Origin: Rhodanobacter sp.
GTDB lineage: Bacteria; Pseudomonadota; Gammaproteobacteria; Xanthomonadales; Rhodanobacteraceae
NCBI GenBank assembly: GCA_004298015.1
Contig: SCSE01000001.1
Coordinates: 1 to 64,000 of the forward strand
DNA: 64,000 nt
Direction: 5' to 3'
Part shown: positions 17,239 to 25,526 of the stretch, in pieces
Numbering within the stretch: the first letter of the stretch is position 1
Layout: each line of letters opens with the position of its first letter
The notes under the pieces: generated by a model
What the model saw: the letters and a program-made list of their open reading frames with translations, nothing else
Databases searched by the model: none
What the model was told of the DNA's origin: nothing
Translations under genes and position numbers: made by a program

Positions 17239-17352
17239 ACACTTGACTCCCGAGATACTTGCGAACACTGCCATCGATTGCCACCAAAAGGCAGGCAACA
17301 GGCAGAAACCCGAGAATTATCCCTTCGCCATAGCACCCTGGTCAAACCATTC

Positions 17353-18012
17353 ATGTCCAACCCCCTTCAAGGCGCGCAATTCGTGCTGGCCGCTCATCGC
17401 ATCAGTCAATTGCCCGCCGACCTGGGCGCCGAGGTAGCGTTCGCCGGTCGCTCCAATGCCGGAAAATCCAGTGCGCTGAATGCCCTGGCCGGTCACAAGG
17501 GGCTTGCCCGAACCTCCAAGACCCCCGGGCGAACCCAGCAGATGGTGGCCTTCAGCCTGCCTGCCTGCCTTTCGGACGAAGGCCGGCCCCAGGCCGATGT
17601 GCGGCTGATTGACCTGCCCGGTTACGGCTACGCCAAGGTTCCGCTGGAAATGCGCGAACACTGGAAGTTGGAGATCGACGCCTACCTGCATCAGCGTCGC
17701 AGTCTGCGTGGGCTGGTATTGATCGTCGACATCCGTCATCCGCTGAAGGAATTCGACCGTTTGATGCTGGAATTCTGTTTTGCCACCCAGTTGCCGTGCC
17801 ATTTGTTGCTGACCAAGGCGGACAAATTGTCGCGGGGTCAGGCAACCCAGGCACTGGCGGCCCTGCGCAAGCAGTTTGTGAACGAGAGTTTGCACGCTAC
17901 GGCGCAGATCTTCTCCTCGTCTGCGGGTACCGGGGTGGAGGAGGCGCGGGAGGCTGTCAGGACCTTGCTGCTGCAGCCTCGCGCAGGCGCACATCAGTCG
18001 CGCGAGCGCTGA
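17353..18012 (+). CDS. engB: Ribosome biogenesis GTPase EngB (YihA/YsxC)
   Basis: Essential GTPase for assembly of the 50S subunit. All G motifs are visible: GRSNAGKS (G1), TPGRTQ (G2), DLPGYGYA (G3), TKADK (G4) and FSSS (G5). The start MSNPLQGAQF at 17353 gives 219 residues, the usual family length; the frame is open far upstream but that part overlaps the cytochrome c4 gene antisense. It is divergent from cytochrome c4, and the 114-base gap should hold both promoters. Confidence 0.95.
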   Translation: MSNPLQGAQFVLAAHRISQLPADLGAEVAFAGRSNAGKSSALNALAGHKGLARTSKTPGRTQQMVAFSLPACLSDEGRPQADVRLIDLPGYGYAKVPLEMREHWKLEIDAYLHQRRSLRGLVLIVDIRHPLKEFDRLMLEFCFATQLPCHLLLTKADKLSRGQATQALAALRKQFVNESLHATAQIFSSSAGTGVEEAREAVRTLLLQPRAGAHQSRER

Positions 18013-18034
18013 TCGACTTGATGATTCCCGCCGC

Positions 18035-18526
18035 TCAGTTGCGCACGGTCTCCATGAAGGCGGCACACAGGGCCTGCATGCCGGCACGGTCGTCTTCGTC
18101 AAACCGCTCCGTGAGCGGGCTGTCCACGTCCCACACGCCGAGCAGGCTGCCGTCAGCCTTGATCAGCGGCACCACGATTTCCGATTGCGAGGCCGCGTCA
18201 CAGGCGATGTGATCCTCGAAGGCGGCGACGTCGCGCACCAGCTGCACTTCGCGTGTCTGCGCCGCAGTGCCGCAGACACCGCGCCCCAGTGCAATGCGGA
18301 TACATGCCGGCTTGCCCTGGAACGGCCCGACCACGAGCTCGCTACCGTCATACAGGTAGAAGCCGGCCCAGTTCAGCTCGGGCAGGCTGTGGTAGACGAG
18401 AGCGCTGAAATTGGCGGCATTGGCGATCAGGTCGTGCTCGCCGTCGAGTAGCCCGCGCATTTGCGACAACAGGTCATCGTAATGCTCCTGCTTGCTCCCA
18501 TGATGCGGCGGTTTCAGTTCAAACAT
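18035..18526 (-). CDS. msrC: Free methionine-(R)-sulfoxide reductase, GAF domain
   Basis: Reduces free Met-R-sulfoxide in the cytoplasm. The 163-residue GAF domain has the three family cysteines at 75, 85 and 109 (GKPACIRIALGRGVCGTAAQ and HIACDAASQSEI) with the same spacing as E. coli YebR (fRMsr). The C-terminus VWDVDSPLTERFDEDD is also typical. It is transcribed towards engB and divergent from bioD. Confidence 0.93.
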   Translation of the reverse strand: MFELKPPHHGSKQEHYDDLLSQMRGLLDGEHDLIANAANFSALVYHSLPELNWAGFYLYDGSELVVGPFQGKPACIRIALGRGVCGTAAQTREVQLVRDVAAFEDHIACDAASQSEIVVPLIKADGSLLGVWDVDSPLTERFDEDDRAGMQALCAAFMETVRN

Positions 18527-18647
18527 GCGACGTGTCCGGCTGCAAAGTCCTATTATGCGCCGGGCGCCCCGGCCCGATCCATGGCTTCCATGTGGGGCTG
18601 TCAGGCCGGCCGGCTGCCGGCGTCACGCGTCAACGGAGACCCATCAA

Positions 18648-19334
18648 TTGTCTGATACCTCACGAGCGGTTTTCATCTCGGGCACCGATACCGGCATCGG
18701 CAAGACCCATGTTGCGTGCACGCTGCTGTACGCGCTGCGTGCTGCCGGGCAACGCGCATGTGGCATGAAGCCCGTCGCCAGTGGCTGCGTCGAGACACCC
18801 GATGGTCTGCGCAACGACGATGCGCTGGCGCTGCAGGCTGCCAGCAGCCAGCTGCTGCCTTACCCCGAGATCAATCCGGTTGCGCTGCGGGCGCCACTGT
18901 CGCCCCATCTGGCGGCGATGCGCGAGCAGGCGACGATTTCCCTGCCGCCGTTGCGTGCCGCGTTCGAACGGCTGCGTGCGCAGCACGAGGTGGTGGTGGT
19001 CGAGGGCGTGGGTGGCTGGCTGGTGCCGCTGGCCCCGGATTTGCTGGCGTCGGAGATCGCGCGGCAATGGCAGTTGCCAGTCATCCTGGTGGTGGGATTG
19101 CGCCTGGGTTGCCTCAACCATGCGTTGCTCAGTGCCCGTGCGATTGTTGCCGACGGCTGCCGGCTGATCGGCTGGATCGGCAATGCGGTCGATCCGGCGA
19201 TGCAGGCCCCGGAGGAAAATCTCGCCACCCTGCGTGCGTTGCTGCCGGCCCCGTGTTTGGGCGTGTTGCCTCATGCGATGTCCCCAGCGCAGGCTGCGAC
19301 ACAGATCCCGGCGGCAGTCGCGGCGCTGGGCTGA
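18648..19334 (+). CDS. bioD: Dethiobiotin synthetase
   Basis: ATP-dependent closure of the ureido ring in biotin synthesis, from 7,8-diaminopelargonate and CO2 to dethiobiotin. The P-loop FISGTDTGIGKT, the MKPVASGC substrate loop, VVEGVGGWLVPL and the GLRLGCLNHALL segment identify BioD. No ATG gives the right N-terminus. The TTG at 18648, nine bases after GGAG, begins the protein just before the P-loop strand (228 residues). Other bio genes are not in the window, so the pathway is split in this genome. Confidence 0.92.
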   Translation: MSDTSRAVFISGTDTGIGKTHVACTLLYALRAAGQRACGMKPVASGCVETPDGLRNDDALALQAASSQLLPYPEINPVALRAPLSPHLAAMREQATISLPPLRAAFERLRAQHEVVVVEGVGGWLVPLAPDLLASEIARQWQLPVILVVGLRLGCLNHALLSARAIVADGCRLIGWIGNAVDPAMQAPEENLATLRALLPAPCLGVLPHAMSPAQAATQIPAAVAALG

Positions 19335-19415
19335 AACCGTCGTCAAGCCGCCTTCACAGACGCTGTGCGTGTATACCCGGGTACGCCCCTTGCCCCGTCA
19401 ACTGCTGGAGGCCTC

Positions 19416-19763
19416 TTGAGTCGAAATCGCTACTACCTTTCCATCGCTGACCTGGCGCATGCGCACGGCGATGATCCGCGCTTTGCCTATGCGGGAGCCG
19501 GACCGAACGATTTCGCCGCGGCGTTGCAGGCGGCACTGCGCAGTGCGGACCTGTTCGAGCGCTGGCGCGTTGCCCAGCCGGACCCCGATGCGGTGGATGT
19601 CGCGCTCGGCGCGATCGACCCCGGCGCCGAGGTCAGCGCGCAGGTTGCCGATCTGCGCACCGATGTCGAGCTGGTGACCCGGCTGCCGATGAGCGTGGTG
19701 CGGCATCGCCTGTATCTGCTGATTGGAGCTGGCTGGCAGCTGCGCGACATGCGTTCGGCCTGA
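19416..19763 (+). CDS. Conserved-looking small protein of unknown function
   Basis: The 115-residue acidic protein starts with TTG directly after a strong GGAGG. It begins LSRNRYYLSIADLAHAHG and ends with MSVVRHRLYLLIGAGWQLRDM. There are no membrane segments or known catalytic motifs. I do not recognise the family. Codon use (G/C third positions throughout) supports real coding. It lies 80 bases after bioD and before the M3 peptidase, perhaps in the same transcript. Confidence 0.7.
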   Translation: MSRNRYYLSIADLAHAHGDDPRFAYAGAGPNDFAAALQAALRSADLFERWRVAQPDPDAVDVALGAIDPGAEVSAQVADLRTDVELVTRLPMSVVRHRLYLLIGAGWQLRDMRSA

Positions 19764-19902
19764 TATCGGGGCTTTCGCCGGTGTCGGCAGCCACTACGGC
19801 GCAGGTGCCATGCCGTGCACTTGGAAAAATTCCTCGAGGGTGAGTACAGTCGGCGGTCACGACCTGACCATGTCCGGCCACGGACGCACCACTTGGGGAA
19901 AA

Positions 19903-22104
19903 ATGATGTTTCGTCTTCGCACGATTGTGATCGCCACCTCGGTGGCCCTGGCGGCCTGTTCGCAGCAGCCCGACCAGAGCGCCAGCTCACCCACTCCGGC
20001 CAGCCCGGTCGCCACCACCCACAGCGCGCCGGCGCCGGCCGCCTCGACCATGACCAGCAACCCGTTCTTCACCGCCAGCACGCTGCCGTTCCAGGCGCCG
20101 CCCTTCGACAAGATCAAGGACGGCGACTACCAGCCGGCGATCGACGAGGGGATGAAACGGCAACTGGCGCAGATCCGGAAGATTGCCGACAACCCGGCAC
20201 CGCCGACGTTCGAGAATACCTATGTGGCGATGGAGAAATCCGGTGCCATGCTGACCCGGGTGATGCGGGTTTTCAGCGCGGTGACGGGGGCCAATACCGA
20301 TGACGCGCTGCAAAAGGTGCAGGAGATCGAGGCGCCGCGGCTGGCCGCGCATCAGGATGCGATCTATCTCAACGACAAGTTGTTCCAGCGGATCGAAACG
20401 GTCTACAACCAGCGCGACAAACTCAAGCTCGACCCGGAATCGAGGCGCCTGGTGGAGGTGGTCTACCGCAAGTTCGTGCACGAGGGGGCCAAGTTGTCCG
20501 CTGCCGACAAGGCCAAACTGAAAACCCTGAACAAGGAGGAATCCACGCTCAGCACGCAGTTCACCAGCAAGCTGCTCGCGGCTACCAAGGATGCCGCATT
20601 GGTGGTGGACGACAAGGCCAAGCTGGCCGGGCTGTCCGCTGCCGAGCTTGCCGCCGCCGCACGGGCGGCCAAGGATCGTGGATTGGTCGGCAAGTGGGTG
20701 TTACCGCTGCAGAACACCACCCAGCAGCCCGAACTGCAGGATCTGAAGGACCGCGCCACCCGCAAGGCGCTGTTCGAGGCGTCGTGGAATCGCGCAGAAA
20801 AGGGCGATGCCAACGACACCCGCAAGACCATCGAACGACTGGCCAAGTTGCGTGCCGAGCAGGCCAAATTGCTCGGCTTCCCGAATTTTGCGGCATGGAA
20901 GCTGGAAGATCAGATGGCCAAGACGCCGGCCACGGCGATCAAGTTCATGCAGCAGCTGATCCCCGCGGCGACCGCGCGTGCGCGCAGCGAGGCGAAGAAC
21001 ATCCAGGCGCTGATCGACAAGCAGCACGGCGGCTTCAAGGTGCAGCCGTGGGACTGGAACTTCTACGCCGAGCAGGTACGCAAGGCGAAATACGATCTCG
21101 ACGAAAATCAGATCAAGCCGTATTTCGAACTCAACAACGTGCTTGAGAACGGCGTGTTCTACGCGGCCAACCAGCTTTATGGGCTGACCTTCAAGGAGCG
21201 CAAGGACATCCCCGTGTACCAGCCGGACGTGCGCGTGTTCGAGGTATACGACAAGGACGGCAAGCCGCTGGCGCTGTTCTACGCCGATTACTTCAAGCGT
21301 GACAACAAGAACGGCGGCGCGTGGATGGACAACCTGGTGGGACAGTCAAAACTGCTGGGCACCAAACCGGTGATCTACAACGTCGCCAACTTCACCAAGC
21401 CGGTGGCCGGCCAGCCCGCGCTGTTGACCTTCGACGACGTGATCACCATGTTCCACGAGTTCGGTCATGCCTTGCACGGCATGCTCGCCGACGAGGAATA
21501 TCCGACCCTTTCCGGCACCAACACGGCGCGGGACTTCGTCGAGTTCCCGTCGCAGTTCAACGAGCACTGGGCGAGCAACCCAAAGGTGTTCGCGCATTAC
21601 GCGATCAACTACAAGACCGGCAAGCCGATGCCCAAAGCATTGGTCGAGAAGATGAAGAAGGCCGGCAACTTCAACAAGGGCTACGACATGACCGAGCTGG
21701 TGGCGGCCGCCATGCTCGACATGAACTGGCATACGCTGAGCGCCAGCACGCCGCTGGAGAACGCCGACCAGTTTGAGACCGCCTCGTTGAAGAAGGATCA
21801 CCTCGACCTGAGCTATGTGCCGCCGCGCTATCGCTCCAGTTATTTCCAGCACATCTGGGGCAACGGCTACGCCGCCGGCTATTACGCCTACCTGTGGACC
21901 GAGATGCTGGCCGACGACGGCTACCAGTGGTTCCAGCAACATGGTGGCCTGACCCGGGCCAATGGCGATCGATTCCGCCAGATGGTGTTGTCGCGTGGCA
22001 ATACCGAAGATCTGGCGAAGATGTACAAGGATTGGCGCGGTCGTGCGCCGAGCATCAAGGCGATGCTGAAGGATCGTGGCTTGGAGACGGCGCCGAAGAA
22101 ATAA
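19903..22104 (+). CDS. dcp: M3-family peptidyl-dipeptidase, exported lipoprotein
   Basis: Zinc metallopeptidase that removes dipeptides from the C-terminus of peptides. A lipoprotein signal (IVIATSVALAAC) is followed by a Ser/Pro/Ala linker and a long helical M3 domain. The zinc site MFHEFGHALHGML supplies the two His ligands and the catalytic Glu, and ARDFVEFPSQFNEHW supplies the third ligand region. At 733 residues it fits Dcp rather than oligopeptidase F. The frame is open upstream; MMFRLRT at 19903 (or the ATG one codon later) is chosen because it starts the signal sequence behind GGGGA. A strong hairpin follows the stop. Confidence 0.92.
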   Translation: MMFRLRTIVIATSVALAACSQQPDQSASSPTPASPVATTHSAPAPAASTMTSNPFFTASTLPFQAPPFDKIKDGDYQPAIDEGMKRQLAQIRKIADNPAPPTFENTYVAMEKSGAMLTRVMRVFSAVTGANTDDALQKVQEIEAPRLAAHQDAIYLNDKLFQRIETVYNQRDKLKLDPESRRLVEVVYRKFVHEGAKLSAADKAKLKTLNKEESTLSTQFTSKLLAATKDAALVVDDKAKLAGLSAAELAAAARAAKDRGLVGKWVLPLQNTTQQPELQDLKDRATRKALFEASWNRAEKGDANDTRKTIERLAKLRAEQAKLLGFPNFAAWKLEDQMAKTPATAIKFMQQLIPAATARARSEAKNIQALIDKQHGGFKVQPWDWNFYAEQVRKAKYDLDENQIKPYFELNNVLENGVFYAANQLYGLTFKERKDIPVYQPDVRVFEVYDKDGKPLALFYADYFKRDNKNGGAWMDNLVGQSKLLGTKPVIYNVANFTKPVAGQPALLTFDDVITMFHEFGHALHGMLADEEYPTLSGTNTARDFVEFPSQFNEHWASNPKVFAHYAINYKTGKPMPKALVEKMKKAGNFNKGYDMTELVAAAMLDMNWHTLSASTPLENADQFETASLKKDHLDLSYVPPRYRSSYFQHIWGNGYAAGYYAYLWTEMLADDGYQWFQQHGGLTRANGDRFRQMVLSRGNTEDLAKMYKDWRGRAPSIKAMLKDRGLETAPKK

Positions 22105-22139
22105 CCGGTACAGTTCAGGGTGATGCCGCCCTGGATTGG

Positions 22140-22166
22140 ATCAGGCCCGCTTGATGCGGGCCTGAT
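22140..22166 (+). terminator. Strong hairpin after the peptidase gene, probable terminator
   Basis: ATCAGGCCCGC and GCGGGCCTGAT form a perfect 11-pair stem with loop TTGAT, 35 bases past the stop codon. Only CGTTCC follows, so the T-run is weak. It may act as a terminator or a 3'-end stabiliser. Confidence 0.65.
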
Positions 22167-22423
22167 CGTTCCGGCTTGCCGTGGTACCAGCGCAGGGTTT
22201 GACCAGGGCGCGCCGCACCGGCTGGTGTTGCATGGAATAATCGACCTGGGAAGTTTGTCGGGCTTTGACGGTCGAGGCGAGAATTCGGCGCTGCGCGAGG
22301 GCGGATGTTCGACGACCCAGAATGGTTCCATGCGGCAAGAATCGGCGGAAATGGGACCGCGCAGATGGATTCGCCGACCGATCAAAGTCCGACAGCCTCA
22401 TCGGGCATCAGGAGTCGCTCCAC

Positions 22424-24256
22424 GTGAACAGCCAGCATTTTCTGCAGACAGCGGTGGTGTTTTTGCTGGCTACCGTGATCGCAGTGCCGTTGACCAAGCG
22501 CTTCCGGCTTGGCTCGGTGCTGGGTTATCTGCTCGCGGGTATGGTGATTGGACCGCAGATGCTGGGCTTGATCGGCGATACCTCCGGCGTCAGCTCCATT
22601 TCCGAGTTCGGCGTGGTGCTGATGCTGTTCGTGATCGGGCTGGAGTTGTCGCCACGCCGCCTGTGGGTGATGCGACGTGCAGTGTTTGGAGCCGGCCTGC
22701 TGCAGGTGTTCAGCGCGTCGCTGGCGATCGGCGCGATCGGCTATTACCTGTTTGGACTGAGCGGTGGCGCCGCCGTGGTCGTGGGTGGCAGCCTGGCGTT
22801 GTCGTCTACCGCTTTCGGGCTGCAGATTCTCGCCGAGCGCAAGGAGGCGGGCTCGGCCTACGGTCGGCAGGTGTTTTCGATCCTGCTGTTTCAGGATCTG
22901 GCGGCGATTCCGCTGATCGCTGCGGTGCCGCTGCTGGCTTCATCCTCATCGGCACGGGGTTTCGATCTGCATGCCGTGTTGCGCACGGTCGGCGTGATCG
23001 TGGCGGTGGTGGTCGGCGGCCGCTACTTGTTGCGGCCGGTGTTTCGCTTCGTGGCACGTGCCGATGCGGTCGAGGTGTCGACGGCCACCGCCCTGCTGGT
23101 GGTGATCGGTGTGTCGTGGTTGATGGAGCTGGCTGGCGTCTCCGCCACGCTGGGTGCGTTTCTTGCCGGCGTACTGCTGGCAGATTCCGAATACCGGCAT
23201 GAGCTGGAATCGCATATCGAGCCTTTCAAGGGCTTGCTGCTGGGTTTGTTTTTCATCAGTGTCGGGATGTCGATGGACCTTTCGTTGCTGCTGACCCGCC
23301 CCGGCCTGGTGCTGGCCCTGGTCGGCGCCTTGCTGCTGCTGAAAGGCCTCTTGCTGTGGCCGGTGGGGCGGTTGCTGGGGGCACTCAACCGCGCCGACAC
23401 GCTGCGGCTGGTCGTGCTGTTGGCATGCGGCGGCGAATTCGCCTTCGTGTTGCTGCGGCAGGCAGCCGGGCAGGGGTTGATCCCCGCCAGTCAGCGCGAT
23501 GCGCTGATCCTGGCGATTACGCTGTCGATGGCGTTGACTCCCCTGCTGGTGGTGTTGGCGGCAAAGTTGCTGGATGTGCAGCCGAACAAGCCAACGCGCG
23601 AGTTCGACCGGATCGATACCGACACGCCGCGGGTCATCATCGCCGGCTTCGGCCGGGTCGGGCAGATCATCGCGCGCGTGTTGCGGGCTCAAGGCATCCC
23701 GTTCGTGGCCCTGGAGCATTCGGTGGAGCAAGTGGATTTTTCACGCCGCTTCGGCAACGTCAACCTGTTTTTTGGTGATCCGGGACGGCCTGAACTGCTG
23801 CGGGCGGCGCAGGCCGACAAGGCCGAGGTATTCGTGTTGGCCACCGATGATCCGGAGGCCAACCTGCGCACGGCGCGGCTGGTGAAGCGGCAATACCCGC
23901 ACCTGAAAATCGTCGCACGGGCACGCAATCGCCAGCATGTGTTCCGGCTGATGGACCTGGGCATTGCCGAGCCGGTGCGCGAGACCTTCCACTCCAGCCT
24001 GAAGATGACCCGCAAGACGCTGGAGGCACTCGGCCTGTCGGCGGACCTGGCCGCGGACCGGGTGGAGCGTTTCCGACGACACGACGAGACGTTGCTGAAA
24101 ACCCAGTCGCTGGTTTATGACGACGAAACCAAGCTGATGCAGACCTCGCGCGAGGCGATGCTCGATCTGGAGCAGTTGTTCGAAGCCGATACCGGTCGTG
24201 CCGCAGAGCGCGAGCGTCGACGTGACGTGGACACGTCTTTGGGCGCGGACGACTGA
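22424..24256 (+). CDS. Kef-type monovalent cation:proton antiporter with RCK domain
   Basis: Residues about 5-390 form the 12-13 helix CPA2 exchanger domain (LATVIAVPLTKRF, VLGYLLAGMVIGP, FQDLAAIPLIA and LGAFLAGVLLADSEYRHELE). Residues about 400-520 are a TrkA-N/RCK domain with VIIAGFGRVGQIIARVL and ATDDPEANLRTARLVKR. This matches KefB/KefC/YbaL potassium-efflux proteins, gated by nucleotide or glutathione adducts. The GTG at 22424 follows AGGAG by nine bases and gives 610 residues; the frame runs further upstream without family similarity. No KefF/KefG partner gene is adjacent. A charged C-terminal tail follows the RCK domain. Confidence 0.9.
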   Translation: MNSQHFLQTAVVFLLATVIAVPLTKRFRLGSVLGYLLAGMVIGPQMLGLIGDTSGVSSISEFGVVLMLFVIGLELSPRRLWVMRRAVFGAGLLQVFSASLAIGAIGYYLFGLSGGAAVVVGGSLALSSTAFGLQILAERKEAGSAYGRQVFSILLFQDLAAIPLIAAVPLLASSSSARGFDLHAVLRTVGVIVAVVVGGRYLLRPVFRFVARADAVEVSTATALLVVIGVSWLMELAGVSATLGAFLAGVLLADSEYRHELESHIEPFKGLLLGLFFISVGMSMDLSLLLTRPGLVLALVGALLLLKGLLLWPVGRLLGALNRADTLRLVVLLACGGEFAFVLLRQAAGQGLIPASQRDALILAITLSMALTPLLVVLAAKLLDVQPNKPTREFDRIDTDTPRVIIAGFGRVGQIIARVLRAQGIPFVALEHSVEQVDFSRRFGNVNLFFGDPGRPELLRAAQADKAEVFVLATDDPEANLRTARLVKRQYPHLKIVARARNRQHVFRLMDLGIAEPVRETFHSSLKMTRKTLEALGLSADLAADRVERFRRHDETLLKTQSLVYDDETKLMQTSREAMLDLEQLFEADTGRAAERERRRDVDTSLGADD

Positions 24257-24398
24257 TCGCGCTGGAGCCGGAATGGCCGCTGGCATGCCGGTCGGCCGGC
24301 GCGGGGGATCCTTGTTCTCATGAACCACCCGTCGCCCTCATCGTGGTGGCGGGCGATCAGCTGTCAACCGTTCACCGGGTCGGGCGTTCAGCGAAAGC

Positions 24399-25526
24399 AT
24401 GGCTCCAACCCAAAGCCCGGTCGTAATCCGCTTCGGTCGCCTCGGCGACACGGTGCTACTGCAGCCGTTGTTGCGCAAATTGCACCTGCGCTACGGTCGT
24501 CCCTGTCGGCTGTTGACGCTCGGCAGCTGGTCGCCGGTGCTCTATTCGGCCCAAGCGGAGGTGGATGCCTTCATCCCGCTGCGCAGCCAGTATGGCCCCC
24601 TATGGCTGCACCCCGAGCGCTGGCGTGTGGCGCTGTCCTTGCGTGGGCTGCGTGATGCGCCGTTCTATGTTTGCGAGCCGGAGCTGCGCACGCGGACCAA
24701 GATACGGCCGTTGCTGGCCCTGGCCGGCGTGCCCGGCGAGCATTGCCAATTCATCGAGGACATGCCATTGGCCGAGGGCGAACACTGGGTGGACTGGTTG
24801 CTGCGCTTTGGCGATACCACGCCGCCGGCCTTCCACCAAGCCTGTGGAGCGGTCCCGGCGTATTGTCGCGCTGTGCCACAGTTGCAGGTCGGCGTCGCCG
24901 AACGCCGCGATGGCGCGGCGTGGCTGCAGGCACACGGCATGGCGGATCGGCCACTGGTGCTGCTGCAGCCGGCCAACAAGCGCACGCTGCGCTGGAATGG
25001 GGTACGACGACCCCACGAGGACGACAAATCCTGGCCCGTCGAGCGCTGGGCGACGCTGGCGCGCTCGATCAGTCAGCGACTGCCGCAGGCGCAGATGCTG
25101 CTGTGCGGAGCACCCGCCGAGGCCGGCTATCTCAACACCTTGCTGGCCTCGATGGATACCGCATCGATCCGGATCGATGCGGCGGCATTGCCGCTGGGGC
25201 GGTTGAAGGCGTTACTGGAACACGCACATAGTATGGTTTCGGTGGACACCGGGCCCGCCCATCTTGCCGCTGCGCTGGGCTGTCCGCTGGTGGTGTTGTT
25301 TGGCGCACGCTCACCGCAGCTATGGTCGCCGCGCAGCAATCCGGGGAGCACGGTGACGCTGCTCGGCGGGCTGCCGCTGACCCGGCGGGTCGATGAGATC
25401 GATACGGCCCAGGTGGTGGCCGCATGGCGTCGCCTGCCAGCGCGGGCGCGAGCACCCGCGGAAGCCGGGCCACAGCGCGAACCGGTTTGCAGGAATGATC
25501 GTCAATCCGTGGGTTGCGACGGTTGA
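24399..25526 (+). CDS. Glycosyltransferase family 9 protein (heptosyltransferase-like)
   Basis: The N-terminus VVIRFGRLGDTVLLQPLLRKL and the C-terminal motif SMVSVDTGPAHLAAALGCPLVVLFGA are hallmarks of GT9 ADP-heptose:LPS heptosyltransferases, with LVLLQPANKRTLRW as the central hinge strand. The substrate could be ADP-heptose for LPS core, but the surroundings contain no other LPS genes, so the acceptor is open. The 375-residue length is normal. The 3' end overlaps the ankyrin gene tail to tail by 25 bases. Confidence 0.87.
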   Translation: MAPTQSPVVIRFGRLGDTVLLQPLLRKLHLRYGRPCRLLTLGSWSPVLYSAQAEVDAFIPLRSQYGPLWLHPERWRVALSLRGLRDAPFYVCEPELRTRTKIRPLLALAGVPGEHCQFIEDMPLAEGEHWVDWLLRFGDTTPPAFHQACGAVPAYCRAVPQLQVGVAERRDGAAWLQAHGMADRPLVLLQPANKRTLRWNGVRRPHEDDKSWPVERWATLARSISQRLPQAQMLLCGAPAEAGYLNTLLASMDTASIRIDAAALPLGRLKALLEHAHSMVSVDTGPAHLAAALGCPLVVLFGARSPQLWSPRSNPGSTVTLLGGLPLTRRVDEIDTAQVVAAWRRLPARARAPAEAGPQREPVCRNDRQSVGCDG